This document shows positions 15,358 through 24,417 of a stretch of 64,000 nucleotides of DNA, one piece after another. A model generated the notes under the pieces. It did not search any database. It had not been told where the DNA came from and saw only the letters and a list, made by a program, of their open reading frames with translations. The DNA comes from Marinilactibacillus sp036039175 (GTDB lineage Bacteria > Bacillota > Bacilli > Lactobacillales > Carnobacteriaceae_A), in the NCBI RefSeq assembly GCF_036039175.1, contig NZ_JAYXKP010000008.1, positions 1-64,000 on the forward strand, written 5' to 3'. The position numbers and the translations under genes are program-made. How positions within the stretch are numbered: the stretch's first letter is position 1; each line of letters starts with the position of its first letter.

Positions 15358-16210
15358 GAAAACAGAAACAGGTATGTTATATCTCGTACCGACACCGATT
15401 GGGAATTTAGAAGATATGACGTTTAGAGCCATCAGAATGTTGAAAGAAGCAGATTTAATTGCTGCTGAAGATACCAGAAACACCCAGAAATTACTGAATC
15501 ATTTTGAAATTCAGACAAGTCAGATTAGCTTTCACGAACATAACTCAAATGAACGTACACCAAAACTGATTGAACGAATGATTGCCGGAGAAACGATTGC
15601 TCAGGTGAGTGACGCAGGTATGCCTTCGATTAGCGATCCGGGTGTAGACTTGGTTAAAGCAGCTATTGAGGCGGGGATTGCAGTTGTCCCATTACCGGGA
15701 GCAAATGCTGCACTGCCAGCACTCATTGCTTCTGGTATCTCACCCCAACCGTTTTACTTTCACGGGTTCTTACCGAGGAAGAAAAAAGATTTGCATACTG
15801 AACTGGAAACACTGAATAAACGCCAGGAAACCATCATTTTCTATGAATCGCCACATCGATTAAAAGCGCTACTGGAACAAATTGAAAAAGTCATGGGGCC
15901 AGATCGAAAGATTGTTTTAGCTAGAGAATTAACGAAAAGATATGAAGAATTTATCAGAGGAACAGTTTCTGAAGTGTCTGAATGGGCGCAAGCAGAGCAG
16001 ATTCGAGGAGAATTCTGTGTGATTCTTGAAGGAAATGCTCATCCGATTTTAGACCAAGAAATCGCAGAATGGCAAAATTGGTCTGTAAAAGAACATGTCG
16101 AAAAATTAATGGAATCAGACGGGTTAAATAGTAAACAGGCAATAAAAGAAGTATCTATTTTAAGAGAACAACCTAAAAGAGACATTTATTCTGAGTATCA
16201 CGAGATATAA
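15335..16210 (+). CDS. rsmI: 16S rRNA (cytidine1402-2'-O)-methyltransferase
   Basis: Methylates the ribose of C1402 in the decoding centre of 16S rRNA. 291 aa from ATG 15335, with AGAGG nine bases upstream; ATG 15326 overlaps that site. The LVPTPIGNLEDMTFRA N-terminus, AAEDTR, SDAGMPSISDPG and PLPGANAALPAL motifs are those of the tetrapyrrole-methylase fold. It closes the displaced part of the tmk-rsmI cluster; a promoter for the lipoprotein follows. Confidence 0.95.
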   Translation: MQTQKSYEKTETGMLYLVPTPIGNLEDMTFRAIRMLKEADLIAAEDTRNTQKLLNHFEIQTSQISFHEHNSNERTPKLIERMIAGETIAQVSDAGMPSISDPGVDLVKAAIEAGIAVVPLPGANAALPALIASGISPQPFYFHGFLPRKKKDLHTELETLNKRQETIIFYESPHRLKALLEQIEKVMGPDRKIVLARELTKRYEEFIRGTVSEVSEWAQAEQIRGEFCVILEGNAHPILDQEIAEWQNWSVKEHVEKLMESDGLNSKQAIKEVSILREQPKRDIYSEYHEI

Positions 16211-16246
16211 GACAATTATAGTATTCTTAAAAAAGATACAGTATAC

Positions 16247-16252
16247 TATAAT
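16247..16252 (+). promoter_or_regulatory. Promoter -10 of the lipoprotein gene
   Basis: Perfect TATAAT with a weak TTCTTA 17 bases upstream (16224-16229). GGAGG at 16261-16265 follows closely, so the leader is very short. Confidence 0.45.
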
Positions 16253-16273
16253 CAAATGAAGGAGGTAGTCTTT

Positions 16274-17122
16274 ATGAAAAAATGGACGAAAATAATCACG
16301 CTCTTAACTGTTGGGGCTGCGCTAGCTGCGTGTAGCAACGATAATGATGAAGCTGTAGTGGCACCTGAAACAGAACAAGAAACGACTACTGAGACAGCTA
16401 CGGAAACAACTACTGAAACGACTGAAGAAACTGAACCAGTCGATGAAACCGAAGATCAAAGAGCAGCGTATCAAGCTGAACTAGATCAAGCACAAGCGCA
16501 ATATGATAATGAACAGTTGGATGAATCAGCTGGAACATTGTCTGTTTTACTTAAAGAAGATTTAACGGAATATCAAGCCATTAAGGTTGAAGCTGAAGGA
16601 CTTTTAGAAAAAGTCACGCTCGCTCAAGCGGAACAAGCAAGACAAGTAGCGGGAACCTCTTCTGACAAAACTGAGTATCAGACAGAGCGTAGCTCTTCTG
16701 TGCTTGCAGAAAAATACTTAGCTGAAACAGGTCAGTCTATCGAAGCTGCAACAGACGAAGAATTGGGAAGCTGGTTATCTGCTCAAGATAAGAAAGCAGA
16801 AGAAACAAGTTCGAGTTCTGAAACAGACGCAGAAGAAACGACAGAAACAGAAGCTGAACCAGAAAATGAATTTGCTACTGACGAAGAAGCGGAAGATTAT
16901 GCATTCGATCAACTAATTGGAAGACTAGGATTGTCGAATGAAAACTACTCTTATTTTGTGAATAAAACAGATGATCAGTGGGTAACAATTGAAGCAAGAG
17001 AGTCAATGGAACAAGACGGCGTAGAATGGTCGAACATGATTGGGATGTACCGTTATAACCTTGAAAATGATTCCATTGAAAAATTGGATTCTATAACAGG
17101 GGAATATGAAAGCGTACGGTAA
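16274..17122 (+). CDS. Lipoprotein of unknown function
   Basis: 282 aa. A signal peptide of about 20 residues (KKW, then a hydrophobic stretch) ends in the lipobox LAAC, so the mature cysteine is lipid-anchored outside the membrane. A Thr/Glu-rich linker (about 32-60) and a second acidic Ser/Thr/Glu stretch (about 178-210) flank a helical, Gln/Ala-rich segment. The C-terminal 70 residues look like a small alpha-beta domain. I do not recognise a family. I chose ATG 16274 because GGAGG is eight bases upstream. Monocistronic, with its own terminator. Confidence 0.8.
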   Translation: MKKWTKIITLLTVGAALAACSNDNDEAVVAPETEQETTTETATETTTETTEETEPVDETEDQRAAYQAELDQAQAQYDNEQLDESAGTLSVLLKEDLTEYQAIKVEAEGLLEKVTLAQAEQARQVAGTSSDKTEYQTERSSSVLAEKYLAETGQSIEAATDEELGSWLSAQDKKAEETSSSSETDAEETTETEAEPENEFATDEEAEDYAFDQLIGRLGLSNENYSYFVNKTDDQWVTIEARESMEQDGVEWSNMIGMYRYNLENDSIEKLDSITGEYESVR

Positions 17123-17151
17123 GAGGCCTAGATTCTTAGAAAAATGAAAGC

Positions 17152-17185
17152 GACACTGACGAGTCAATCGTCAGTGTCTTTTTTT
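17152..17185 (+). terminator. Terminator of the lipoprotein gene
   Basis: Perfect 11-bp stem (17152-17162 with 17168-17178), 5-base loop, T7. Confidence 0.93.
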
Positions 17186-17231
17186 AGTTCTAAACTTACG
17201 GAAGTGGAAAATAGAAATTTGAAGCGCCCTG

Positions 17232-17240
17232 TGTCATAAT
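17232..17240 (+). promoter_or_regulatory. Extended -10 promoter
   Basis: TGT-CATAAT just upstream of the hydroxyacid dehydrogenase; no clear -35. Confidence 0.4.
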
Positions 17241-17264
17241 AGAAAAAAGGGAGTGGAAGAACTT

Positions 17265-18215
17265 ATGTCAAAATATATTTTAGCATTAAGAGAACTTCAG
17301 CCAGAGCATCAAAAACGTGTGGAAGAAATCGCACCAGATCATAAGGTGATTCGTTCAATAGAAGAAGCGGATGCCATTGAAGATATTGAAATTCTTTATA
17401 GTTGGAAAAAAGATCAAGGAACGGAACTACTTAATAACGATAAAAATCAGCTCAAATGGATTCAAACAGCCTCCGCAGGAATCGATTATCTAGATCTTGA
17501 AGAACTCGAGAAACAAGAAATTATTTTAACCAATTCGAGTGGAATTCATGCAAAAGGTATTGCAGAATCTACTATGGCCATGATTTTGAATTATACTAGA
17601 GGAATTGGACATTCTTTGAAAGCACAGCTTAACGCTGAATGGTCTGAACTAGAGACCTTGATTGAACTTGAAGAAAAGACGATTATGATCGTTGGAACAG
17701 GAGAAATTGGTAAGCAAGTCGGGAAACTAGCGAAAGCTTTTGATATGAAAACGATCGGAATTAATCGAAGTGGCGATCATGCAGATCATATGGACGAACA
17801 ACATACTCAAGACGATTTGTCAGAAGTCATTGGTCAGGCGGATATTGTTGTGAATATTTTACCTCTTACAGATGAGACGGAAGACTTCTTCGACAAAGAA
17901 CGGTTCAGCAACATGAAAGAACAGTCAATCTTCATCAATGTGGGTAGAGGTGGATCAGTTGTTACGGATGATCTGATCGATGCACTAGAAAATGGAAATC
18001 TTGCTTATGCGGGGTTAGATGTATTGCACGAAGAGCCACTTCCAGAAGATCATCCTTTATGGAAAAGAGACGACGTATTGATTACGCCACATATTTCAGG
18101 TCATTTAGAAAACTATGACCGTCATCTTTTCCCTATTTTCGAAAAAAATCTTAAAGCATTTGTAGAAAATGAATCTTTGCCAGTGAACGTGGTTGATTAT
18201 TCAAAAGGATATTAA
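17265..18215 (+). CDS. D-2-hydroxyacid dehydrogenase family protein
   Basis: NAD(P)-dependent reductase of 2-keto acids; the exact substrate is unknown. 316 aa. The Rossmann motif is GTGEIG near 144. The catalytic arginine is in NVGRGGSVV near 230, the glutamate in HEEPLP near 260 and the histidine in TPHISG near 279. ATG 17265 was chosen over the in-frame GTG 17253, which overlaps the purine-rich ribosome site. Single gene between two strong terminators. Confidence 0.85.
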   Translation: MSKYILALRELQPEHQKRVEEIAPDHKVIRSIEEADAIEDIEILYSWKKDQGTELLNNDKNQLKWIQTASAGIDYLDLEELEKQEIILTNSSGIHAKGIAESTMAMILNYTRGIGHSLKAQLNAEWSELETLIELEEKTIMIVGTGEIGKQVGKLAKAFDMKTIGINRSGDHADHMDEQHTQDDLSEVIGQADIVVNILPLTDETEDFFDKERFSNMKEQSIFINVGRGGSVVTDDLIDALENGNLAYAGLDVLHEEPLPEDHPLWKRDDVLITPHISGHLENYDRHLFPIFEKNLKAFVENESLPVNVVDYSKGY

Positions 18216-18242
18216 TCACGTAATTAGAATCGAGTATACTGA

Positions 18243-18287
18243 AAGACGAGAAAAAGCTATTTAAAAGCTTTTTCTTGTCTTTTTTTA
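18243..18287 (+). terminator. Terminator of the hydroxyacid dehydrogenase gene
   Basis: 16-bp stem with one G-U pair (18243-18258 with 18266-18281), followed by TTTTTT. Confidence 0.9.
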
Positions 18288-18326
18288 GAATAAAATCGAT
18301 TAGGAGAATTGTATATCAATAAATAT

Positions 18327-18344
18327 TGTGTATAAAAATTTAAA
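18327..18344. promoter_or_regulatory. ARG box 1
   Basis: TGTGTATAAAAATTTAAA matches 9 of 10 fixed positions of the ArgR/AhrC consensus TNTGNATWWWWATNCANA. It lies 59 bases upstream of the arg -35 box. Confidence 0.65.
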
Positions 18345-18367
18345 AATAACCGTTATAACTCATATTT

Positions 18368-18385
18368 ATTATATATTTATTCAAA
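18368..18385. promoter_or_regulatory. ARG box 2
   Basis: ATTATATATTTATTCAAA, 8 of 10 fixed positions. It is centred 41 bases from box 1, close to four helical turns, and ends 17 bases before the -35 box. Confidence 0.5.
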
Positions 18386-18402
18386 AATTAGTATAAAAAG
18401 TG

Positions 18403-18431
18403 TTGACTTCTATTTTGAGCTATTGTAGACT
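18403..18431 (+). promoter_or_regulatory. Promoter of the arginine operon
   Basis: TTGACT (18403-18408), 17-base spacer, TAGACT (18426-18431). Transcription would start near 18438 and run through the T-box leader. Confidence 0.75.
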
Positions 18432-18437
18432 ACATCA

Positions 18438-18717
18438 TAACATCAATGAACAAGAGAGTAAGTGAATCACTTTATAAATGCTTAAGGCAGTCAGCGAGTC
18501 GACACAGAGTGGAAGGTCGGCATAAAGAGTTCACTGAACCGCACTTGGAAGATGCTTTTTCCCATAATTATTTATGGTTATGAGAAAAAGCCGTCATGCA
18601 GCGTTAATGCACTGAGGTGGCAGACACCCAAAATGGTTTGATTAATAGTCGTCTGCAAGTAGAGTGGTACCGCGATGAACAATCGTCTCTGTGTAAAAAC
18701 AGTAGACGATTTTTTTT
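18438..18717 (+). promoter_or_regulatory. T-box riboswitch, arginine type
   Basis: The T-box core AGAGTGGTACCGCG is at 18661-18674; its TGGT would pair with an ACCA 3' end. Stem I carries the AGAGAGTA K-turn/E-loop signature, and the specifier region GAACCGCA places CGC (Arg) at 18540-18542 followed by the usual A. Terminator arms are 18681-18688 and 18704-18711 with T7. Uncharged tRNA-Arg should favour the antiterminator and allow argG transcription. Confidence 0.9.
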
Positions 18718-18756
18718 ATACCCAAAAATATCATTTCAAGAAGAGGAGCAGACAAC

Positions 18757-20028
18757 ATGACAGAAAAAAACTACAACAAAATCGTACTAGCTTATTCAGG
18801 TGGGTTAGACACATCGGTCATTATTCACTGGTTGAAAGAACACTATAACTGCGAAATCATTGCCGTTACTGCTAACGTAGGACAGGAAGATGAGTTGGAA
18901 GGACTAGAAGAAAAAGCCTTAAAAACAGGTGCTTCAAAATTCCACCTAGCTGAAATTGAAGAAGCTTTTGTGTATGACTCTATTTTCCCAACTCTAAAAG
19001 CTGGAGCAATCTACGAAAATAAATATCTTCTTGGAACAGCGACTGCACGTCCAATCATTGCGAAAGCATTGGTTGATATTGCGAAACAAGAAGGAGCAGA
19101 CGCAATCTGTCATGGGTGTACTGGAAAAGGAAATGACCAAGTCCGTTTTGAAATGGGCATCAAAGCACTTGCGCCGCAAATGGACATTATTGCTCCCTGG
19201 AGAACATGGGATATTACGTCTCGTGAAGAAGCAATCGATTATGCAGAGAAAAATAAAATTCCACTGAAAATCTCTCGTGAAACCAATTATTCTAAAGACA
19301 AAAATCTTTGGCACTTATCTCATGAAGGATTGGACCTTGAAGACCCAATGAATGAACCGAAATATGACTCGATTTTAGAAATGAGCGTCACGCCAGAACA
19401 AGCTCCAAACCAGCCAACGTATGTTAGTATTTCCTTTGAACAAGGGATTCCAGTTGCAATCAATGGAAAAGAAACGGATGGTGTTCAGCTGATCAAACAA
19501 TTGAATAGAGTAGGGGGCGCAAATGCTATTGGCATCCTTGATATGATTGAAAACCGTTTAGTTGGAATGAAAAGTCGTGGAGTTTATGAAACACCAGGCG
19601 GGACACTTCTTTACTTTGCACATGAGCAACTAGAGATGATCACGTTAGATAAGGAAACTTTGCAGTACAAGCAAGATCTCGCTCAGAAATATGCGAACCT
19701 CATTTATAATGGTCAATTTTTCACACCATTAAAACAAGCAATGGACGCTTTTGTTGATGAAACACAACAGACTGTTACAGGAACGGTGGAGTTGAAATTG
19801 TATAAAGGAAACATGGTTATCTCAAGCGTTGAATCGCCATACAGTCTTTACTCAGAAGCCTTTGCGACGTTTGACGAAGATGAGGTATATGATCAGGGAG
19901 ATGCAGCAGGATTCATTAACCTTTATGGTTTATCCAGTGTCATCCAAGCTGAAATGAAACAGAAAACTCAATTCGCTAAAGAAGCCCAGCATCCGTTCAA
20001 TACTAAGCAAGAAGGGATCAAAGCATGA
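18757..20028 (+). CDS. argG: Argininosuccinate synthase
   Basis: Joins citrulline and aspartate with ATP, the penultimate step of arginine synthesis. 423 aa. The ATP pyrophosphatase loop AYSGGLDTSV is near 12-21; CHGCTGKGNDQVRFE near 125 and the SRETNYSKDKNLWHLS substrate segment are typical. GAGGAG lies before the ATG. First gene of argGCJBDFH; its stop overlaps the argC start (ATGA). Confidence 0.97.
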   Translation: MTEKNYNKIVLAYSGGLDTSVIIHWLKEHYNCEIIAVTANVGQEDELEGLEEKALKTGASKFHLAEIEEAFVYDSIFPTLKAGAIYENKYLLGTATARPIIAKALVDIAKQEGADAICHGCTGKGNDQVRFEMGIKALAPQMDIIAPWRTWDITSREEAIDYAEKNKIPLKISRETNYSKDKNLWHLSHEGLDLEDPMNEPKYDSILEMSVTPEQAPNQPTYVSISFEQGIPVAINGKETDGVQLIKQLNRVGGANAIGILDMIENRLVGMKSRGVYETPGGTLLYFAHEQLEMITLDKETLQYKQDLAQKYANLIYNGQFFTPLKQAMDAFVDETQQTVTGTVELKLYKGNMVISSVESPYSLYSEAFATFDEDEVYDQGDAAGFINLYGLSSVIQAEMKQKTQFAKEAQHPFNTKQEGIKA

Positions 20029-21065
20029 GTCTAGTAAAAGTAGGCGTAATTGGAGCGAGTGGATTTGTCGGAGCAGAACTGACAAGGATATTACTCACAC
20101 ATCCAAACGTTCAGCTGACTGGTTTATCTTCTCTTCATCATATAGGACAATCAATCTCAACGGTCTTTCCAGCTTTCGTAGGGTCATTTGATCAAGTTTT
20201 TTTAAATAATGAAACGGTTATTGAAAAGGCAGATGTGCTGTTCCTTTGTTTACCACATGGTAAGAGTGAAGCTTTGGTTAAACAATGTATCGATCAAGGT
20301 AAAAAAGTGATTGATATTGGAGCAGATTTTAGACTGAAAAATCTAGATGCTTATCAGGAATGGTATGACGTTTCCGTAGAATATCCAGAGTTACGAAATG
20401 AAGCGGTCTATGGCTTACCGGAGTTGAACCGCGAACAAATCAAAGAAAGCCAACTTGTTGCTAATCCAGGGTGTTATCCGACCAGTATTTTACTAGGACT
20501 ATATCCAGCAATTGCAAATCAGCTGGTTGATCCGAGCAATTTGATTATAGATTCTAAATCGGGCGTAACAGGAGCTGGAAAAACTTTATCGGAAGTAACA
20601 CATTTTGCTTTAAAAAATGAAGGATTTAATGCGTACAAAATAGCTAGTCATAGGCATACCCCAGAAATTGAAGAGATCATTCAGTTAATAAGTGGAGAAC
20701 AGATCCAATGTTCTTTTGTACCGCATCTGCTACCGGTCAATCGAGGGATTTTATCCACACTGTATGCGGATATCAATCCTGACGTAACCCCAGAAGATAT
20801 CTATACCGCCTATGAAACATTCTACGAACAGGAGCCTTTTGTTACGGTGCTTGAAAAAGGGAAGCTGCCCGATATCAGTCACGTTAGTCATTCCAACCAG
20901 TGTCATATTGGACTGACGGTAGATACAAGAACCAATCGATTAATCATCGTTAGTGTGATCGACAATATGCAAAAAGGTGCAGCTGGACAAGCTGTACAGA
21001 ACTTTAATTTGATGATAGGTCTAGATGAAACGAAAGGTCTTGCGATGGTTGCACCATCGTTTTGA
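20025..21065 (+). CDS. argC: N-acetyl-gamma-glutamyl-phosphate reductase
   Basis: NADPH-dependent reduction of N-acetylglutamyl phosphate to the semialdehyde. 346 aa. GASGFVGAEL near 10-19 is the nucleotide-binding turn; NPGCYPT near 147 carries the catalytic cysteine; the SHRHTPEI histidine region follows near 210. It overlaps argG by 4 bases and is followed 16 bases later by argJ. Confidence 0.97.
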   Translation: MSLVKVGVIGASGFVGAELTRILLTHPNVQLTGLSSLHHIGQSISTVFPAFVGSFDQVFLNNETVIEKADVLFLCLPHGKSEALVKQCIDQGKKVIDIGADFRLKNLDAYQEWYDVSVEYPELRNEAVYGLPELNREQIKESQLVANPGCYPTSILLGLYPAIANQLVDPSNLIIDSKSGVTGAGKTLSEVTHFALKNEGFNAYKIASHRHTPEIEEIIQLISGEQIQCSFVPHLLPVNRGILSTLYADINPDVTPEDIYTAYETFYEQEPFVTVLEKGKLPDISHVSHSNQCHIGLTVDTRTNRLIIVSVIDNMQKGAAGQAVQNFNLMIGLDETKGLAMVAPSF

Positions 21066-21081
21066 AAGGAGAGGTGATAGG

Positions 21082-22332
21082 ATGCAAATTAGTACGAAAC
21101 AGAAGACTGAACAGCAATGGAAATGGATCGAAGGGAATGTTTGTGCACCTAAAGGATTTATGGCATCAGGGTTACATGCAGGATTCAAGCGTAAACGAAA
21201 AGATCTTGCACTGATTTACAGTAAGCAACTCTGTTCGACAGCCAGTGTTTATACACAAAACAAGGTCAAGGGCGCACCAATTATTGTAACGCAAGAACAT
21301 AGCGCGAATGGTTATGCACAAGCCATCATCTGTAATAGCGGCAATGCGAACACGTGTAATACGAATGGTATTGAGATTGCGAATCAAGTCTGTGATCTAT
21401 TAGGAGAGTCTCTGGATATTTCAAGCCAAAATATCATCGTTGCCTCAACGGGTGTGATTGGACAACCGCTTGATATAGAACCATTTAAATACGGGATACC
21501 GGAGTTGGTCGATCAACTAAATTTCGCAGGCGATCAAGCAGCTGCCGAAGCGATATTAACGACGGACACGGATATTAAAGAGAGTGCTGTGGCTTTTGAA
21601 TTAGAAGATACACTTGTTACAATCGGCGGAATGTCTAAAGGCAGTGGCATGATCCATCCGAATATGGCTACAATGCTCGGTTTTGTTACAACCGACGTGG
21701 CTATCGAACCAGAAATGTTATCTATTGCATTGAAATCGGTCGTTAAAGATACCTTCAATATGATTAGTGTAGATGGGGATACCTCTACAAACGATATGGT
21801 AAGCGTTTTGGCAAATGGTGAAGCTGGTAATGCCATCATCGATTCAGAATTTCATCCTAGTTATGCGGTGTTTAAAGCGGCACTTCATCAAGTTTGCAAA
21901 GAACTTGCGATTGCAATAGCTGAAGATGGGGAAGGGGCAAGCACCTTGATCACTTGCAATGTATTTGAAGCGAATACAGAACAAGATGCAAAATTTATGG
22001 CAAAGGAAGTCATCAGTAGCAGCTTGGTCAAAACCGCTGTTCATGGAAGAGATGCTAATGTAGGACGTTTGCTGTGCGCGATTGGCTATAGTGAAGCAGA
22101 TTTTGATCAGCAGATCATAGACATCTACTTGCGTGCCCAAAACTATCAGAGTATCTGCGTATGTGAAGCAGGATCGATTCTTTCCTTTGATGAAGACAAA
22201 GCTTTCGAAATATTAGGCACAGATCAGCTTAGTATCGATATTTATCTTTACCAAGGGCAGGAAAAAGCGACGGCTTGGGGGTGTGACCTTACTTATGACT
22301 ATGTCAAAATCAACAGTGCTTACAGGACATGA
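21082..22332 (+). CDS. argJ: Ornithine acetyltransferase (ArgJ)
   Basis: Transfers acetyl from N-acetylornithine to glutamate, recycling the acetyl group; some members also use acetyl-CoA. 416 aa from ATG 21082, with AGGAGAGGTGATAGG upstream; the longer frame back to 21025 overlaps argC without support. The autoproteolysis site is at KGSGMIHPNMATML near 190, where the threonine becomes the nucleophile. The window has no argA or argE; ArgJ gives the cyclic route. Confidence 0.96.
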   Translation: MQISTKQKTEQQWKWIEGNVCAPKGFMASGLHAGFKRKRKDLALIYSKQLCSTASVYTQNKVKGAPIIVTQEHSANGYAQAIICNSGNANTCNTNGIEIANQVCDLLGESLDISSQNIIVASTGVIGQPLDIEPFKYGIPELVDQLNFAGDQAAAEAILTTDTDIKESAVAFELEDTLVTIGGMSKGSGMIHPNMATMLGFVTTDVAIEPEMLSIALKSVVKDTFNMISVDGDTSTNDMVSVLANGEAGNAIIDSEFHPSYAVFKAALHQVCKELAIAIAEDGEGASTLITCNVFEANTEQDAKFMAKEVISSSLVKTAVHGRDANVGRLLCAIGYSEADFDQQIIDIYLRAQNYQSICVCEAGSILSFDEDKAFEILGTDQLSIDIYLYQGQEKATAWGCDLTYDYVKINSAYRT

Positions 22333-23203
22333 TCAATTACAGTCAGATCATTTAGATTCATTTAAAGTAGCAGAGATCCTGACAAATGCACTTCCTTATA
22401 TCCAACGCTATGATCAGAAAATGGTCGTCATCAAATATGGTGGATCGGCAATGCAAGATGAAACATTAAAACAAGCCGTACTTTCAGATATTTTATTGCT
22501 AGCAAAAGTAGGAATCAATGTGGTCATTGTTCATGGTGGTGGTCCAGATATCAATCATTGGCTAGATAAAGCAAATGTTCAGAGTACCTTTGTGAATGGA
22601 TTAAGAAAAACTGATGCGGATACGATGGAGATTGCTCAGATGGTTCTAGCCGGTAAGATCAATAAGGATCTAACACGCATGATTCATAGTTTGGGAGGTA
22701 AAGCCATAGGGATCAGCGGAATCGATGGCGGAATGATTTCAGCAACGTTAAAAGACCCAGAACACTTAGGTTCAGTAGGAGAAATTAAAGGAGTCAATAC
22801 ACAAGTTATCAAAGATCTTGTATATAAAGGCTATATACCTGTCATTGCTTGTATTGGAACAGATGAGAACGGGGAAAGCTGTAATATAAATGGAGATGAA
22901 ATGGCTAGCGGAATTGCCAAGGCACTAGGGGCAGATAACTTTGTATTGATGTCAGATGTTGCGGGTGTACTGGAAGATTCTACAGATCCAAGTACCTTAA
23001 TCAGACAAATCGATATTGAGAATATCGAGTCATTAAACGAACAACAAATCATTAGTGGTGGCATGATTCCAAAGGTTCAATGCTGCGTAGATGCGGTCAA
23101 AGAATCTGTTAGACAAGCGGTTATTTTAGACGGACGTATCCCACATTCTCTGATCGTAGAATTTTTAACAGATAGTGGAATTGGGACATTATTCTACAAA
23201 TAA
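22295..23203 (+). CDS. argB: Acetylglutamate kinase
   Basis: Phosphorylates N-acetylglutamate. About 302 aa. VVIKYGGSAM near 40-50 is the P-loop-like glycine segment, HGGGPDIN near 79 binds substrate, and KINKDLTR near 130 and ISGGMIPKV near 255 are conserved. It has the N-terminal AEILTNALPYIQ helix typical of arginine-sensitive, hexameric enzymes, so feedback inhibition is plausible. The start is uncertain: ATG 22295 (GGGGGTG 11 bases upstream) or ATG 22301. It overlaps argJ by 38 bases. Confidence 0.95.
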   Translation: MTMSKSTVLTGHDQLQSDHLDSFKVAEILTNALPYIQRYDQKMVVIKYGGSAMQDETLKQAVLSDILLLAKVGINVVIVHGGGPDINHWLDKANVQSTFVNGLRKTDADTMEIAQMVLAGKINKDLTRMIHSLGGKAIGISGIDGGMISATLKDPEHLGSVGEIKGVNTQVIKDLVYKGYIPVIACIGTDENGESCNINGDEMASGIAKALGADNFVLMSDVAGVLEDSTDPSTLIRQIDIENIESLNEQQIISGGMIPKVQCCVDAVKESVRQAVILDGRIPHSLIVEFLTDSGIGTLFYK

Positions 23204-23241
23204 ATTGAACGGATCAAATAAGAAAGGGAGTGTGCAAAAAA

Positions 23242-24417
23242 ATGACCAGTATAACTTGGACCAACGAGTACATCACGCCGACATATTCGCGTATAGAAAT
23301 CGCACTCGAAAAAGGAAACGGATATTATGTGTTCGATGAAGAAGGAAATCGGTATTTAGATTTCACAGCCGGTATTGGTGTTAACTCATTAGGCTATCAA
23401 CATAAAGAATGGCTATCAGCTACTCAAAGTCAGCTCAACTTGCTTCAGCATACCTCAAATCTTTTCTATACAAATCCAGGTGCTCAACTGGCGCAAAAGT
23501 TGTGTACAAGAACAGGGATGAAACATGTTTTATTCGTCAACTCTGGAGCAGAGTCAAACGAAGTGGCTATCAAGGTGGCCAGAAAATATGGTCATCAAAA
23601 GGATCCCAATAAACATAAAATTCTTACACTGAGCAATTCCTTTCATGGGCGTACCGTGACCACATTGTCGGCAACTGGTCAGGATGTTTTTCATCAGTAT
23701 TTTGATCCATTCACAGAAGGTTTCGAGTTTGTTCAAACGAACAATCTAGAAGATCTTCGTACAAAAATCGACCAATCCGTCTGCGCAATCATGATTGAAC
23801 TTGTTCAGGGAGAAGGCGGTGTCGTACCCCTAGATCAGACATTTGTGGAGGCAGTCGTAGAAGTCTGCGAACAGAATGATTGTTTATTGATTATCGATGA
23901 AGTTCAAACGGGGATTGGTCGTACGGGGAAACTATTTGCCTATGAACACTTTGGACTGAAACCAGATGTGGTGACAAGTGCGAAAGGTTTAGGGAATGGA
24001 CTACCGATTGGAGCGGCCTTACTTGGAGAAAAGGTAGAACATGTTTTGGAGCCAGGAGATCATGGGTCGACATTTGGAGGGAATCCAGTTGTAGCAGCAG
24101 GAGCTAATGTGGTTTTAGATACGATGACCGACAACTTTCTGACTCAGATTACAGAGAACGGTGACTGGCTGAAAGAAAAACTGCTGGCACTAGATGGCGT
24201 TGAGTCTGTTTCAGGTTTAGGGTTGATGATTGGTGTGACTTTCAAATCATTATCAGCCAAGGAAGTAGTCGCTAAGGCTAAAGAGGAAGGGGTACTATTT
24301 CTAACGGCTAAAGAAAAAGTGAGATTATTGCCACCCCTTATAATCGACGAACAAGCGATTGATGAAGCGGTAAACTGTATCAAAAATATATTAAAAGTAG
24401 AAGTGGGGGTCAGTTAA
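23242..24417 (+). CDS. argD: Acetylornithine aminotransferase
   Basis: PLP-dependent class III aminotransferase making N-acetylornithine. 391 aa from ATG 23242; a GTG at 23230 overlaps the ribosome site. The FVNSGAESNEVAIKVAR cofactor region is near 97-115 and IIDEVQTGIGRTG near 216. The PLP lysine lies in SAKGLGNGLPIGA near 248, and GSTFGGNPV follows. Its stop overlaps the argF start (TAATG). Confidence 0.96.
   Translation: MTSITWTNEYITPTYSRIEIALEKGNGYYVFDEEGNRYLDFTAGIGVNSLGYQHKEWLSATQSQLNLLQHTSNLFYTNPGAQLAQKLCTRTGMKHVLFVNSGAESNEVAIKVARKYGHQKDPNKHKILTLSNSFHGRTVTTLSATGQDVFHQYFDPFTEGFEFVQTNNLEDLRTKIDQSVCAIMIELVQGEGGVVPLDQTFVEAVVEVCEQNDCLLIIDEVQTGIGRTGKLFAYEHFGLKPDVVTSAKGLGNGLPIGAALLGEKVEHVLEPGDHGSTFGGNPVVAAGANVVLDTMTDNFLTQITENGDWLKEKLLALDGVESVSGLGLMIGVTFKSLSAKEVVAKAKEEGVLFLTAKEKVRLLPPLIIDEQAIDEAVNCIKNILKVEVGVS

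Noticed and set aside
16370..16450. Threonine/glutamate-rich repeats in the lipoprotein as a tandem DNA repeat
   Set aside because: The codons vary and no exact unit repeats; this is a low-complexity linker rather than a repeat array.
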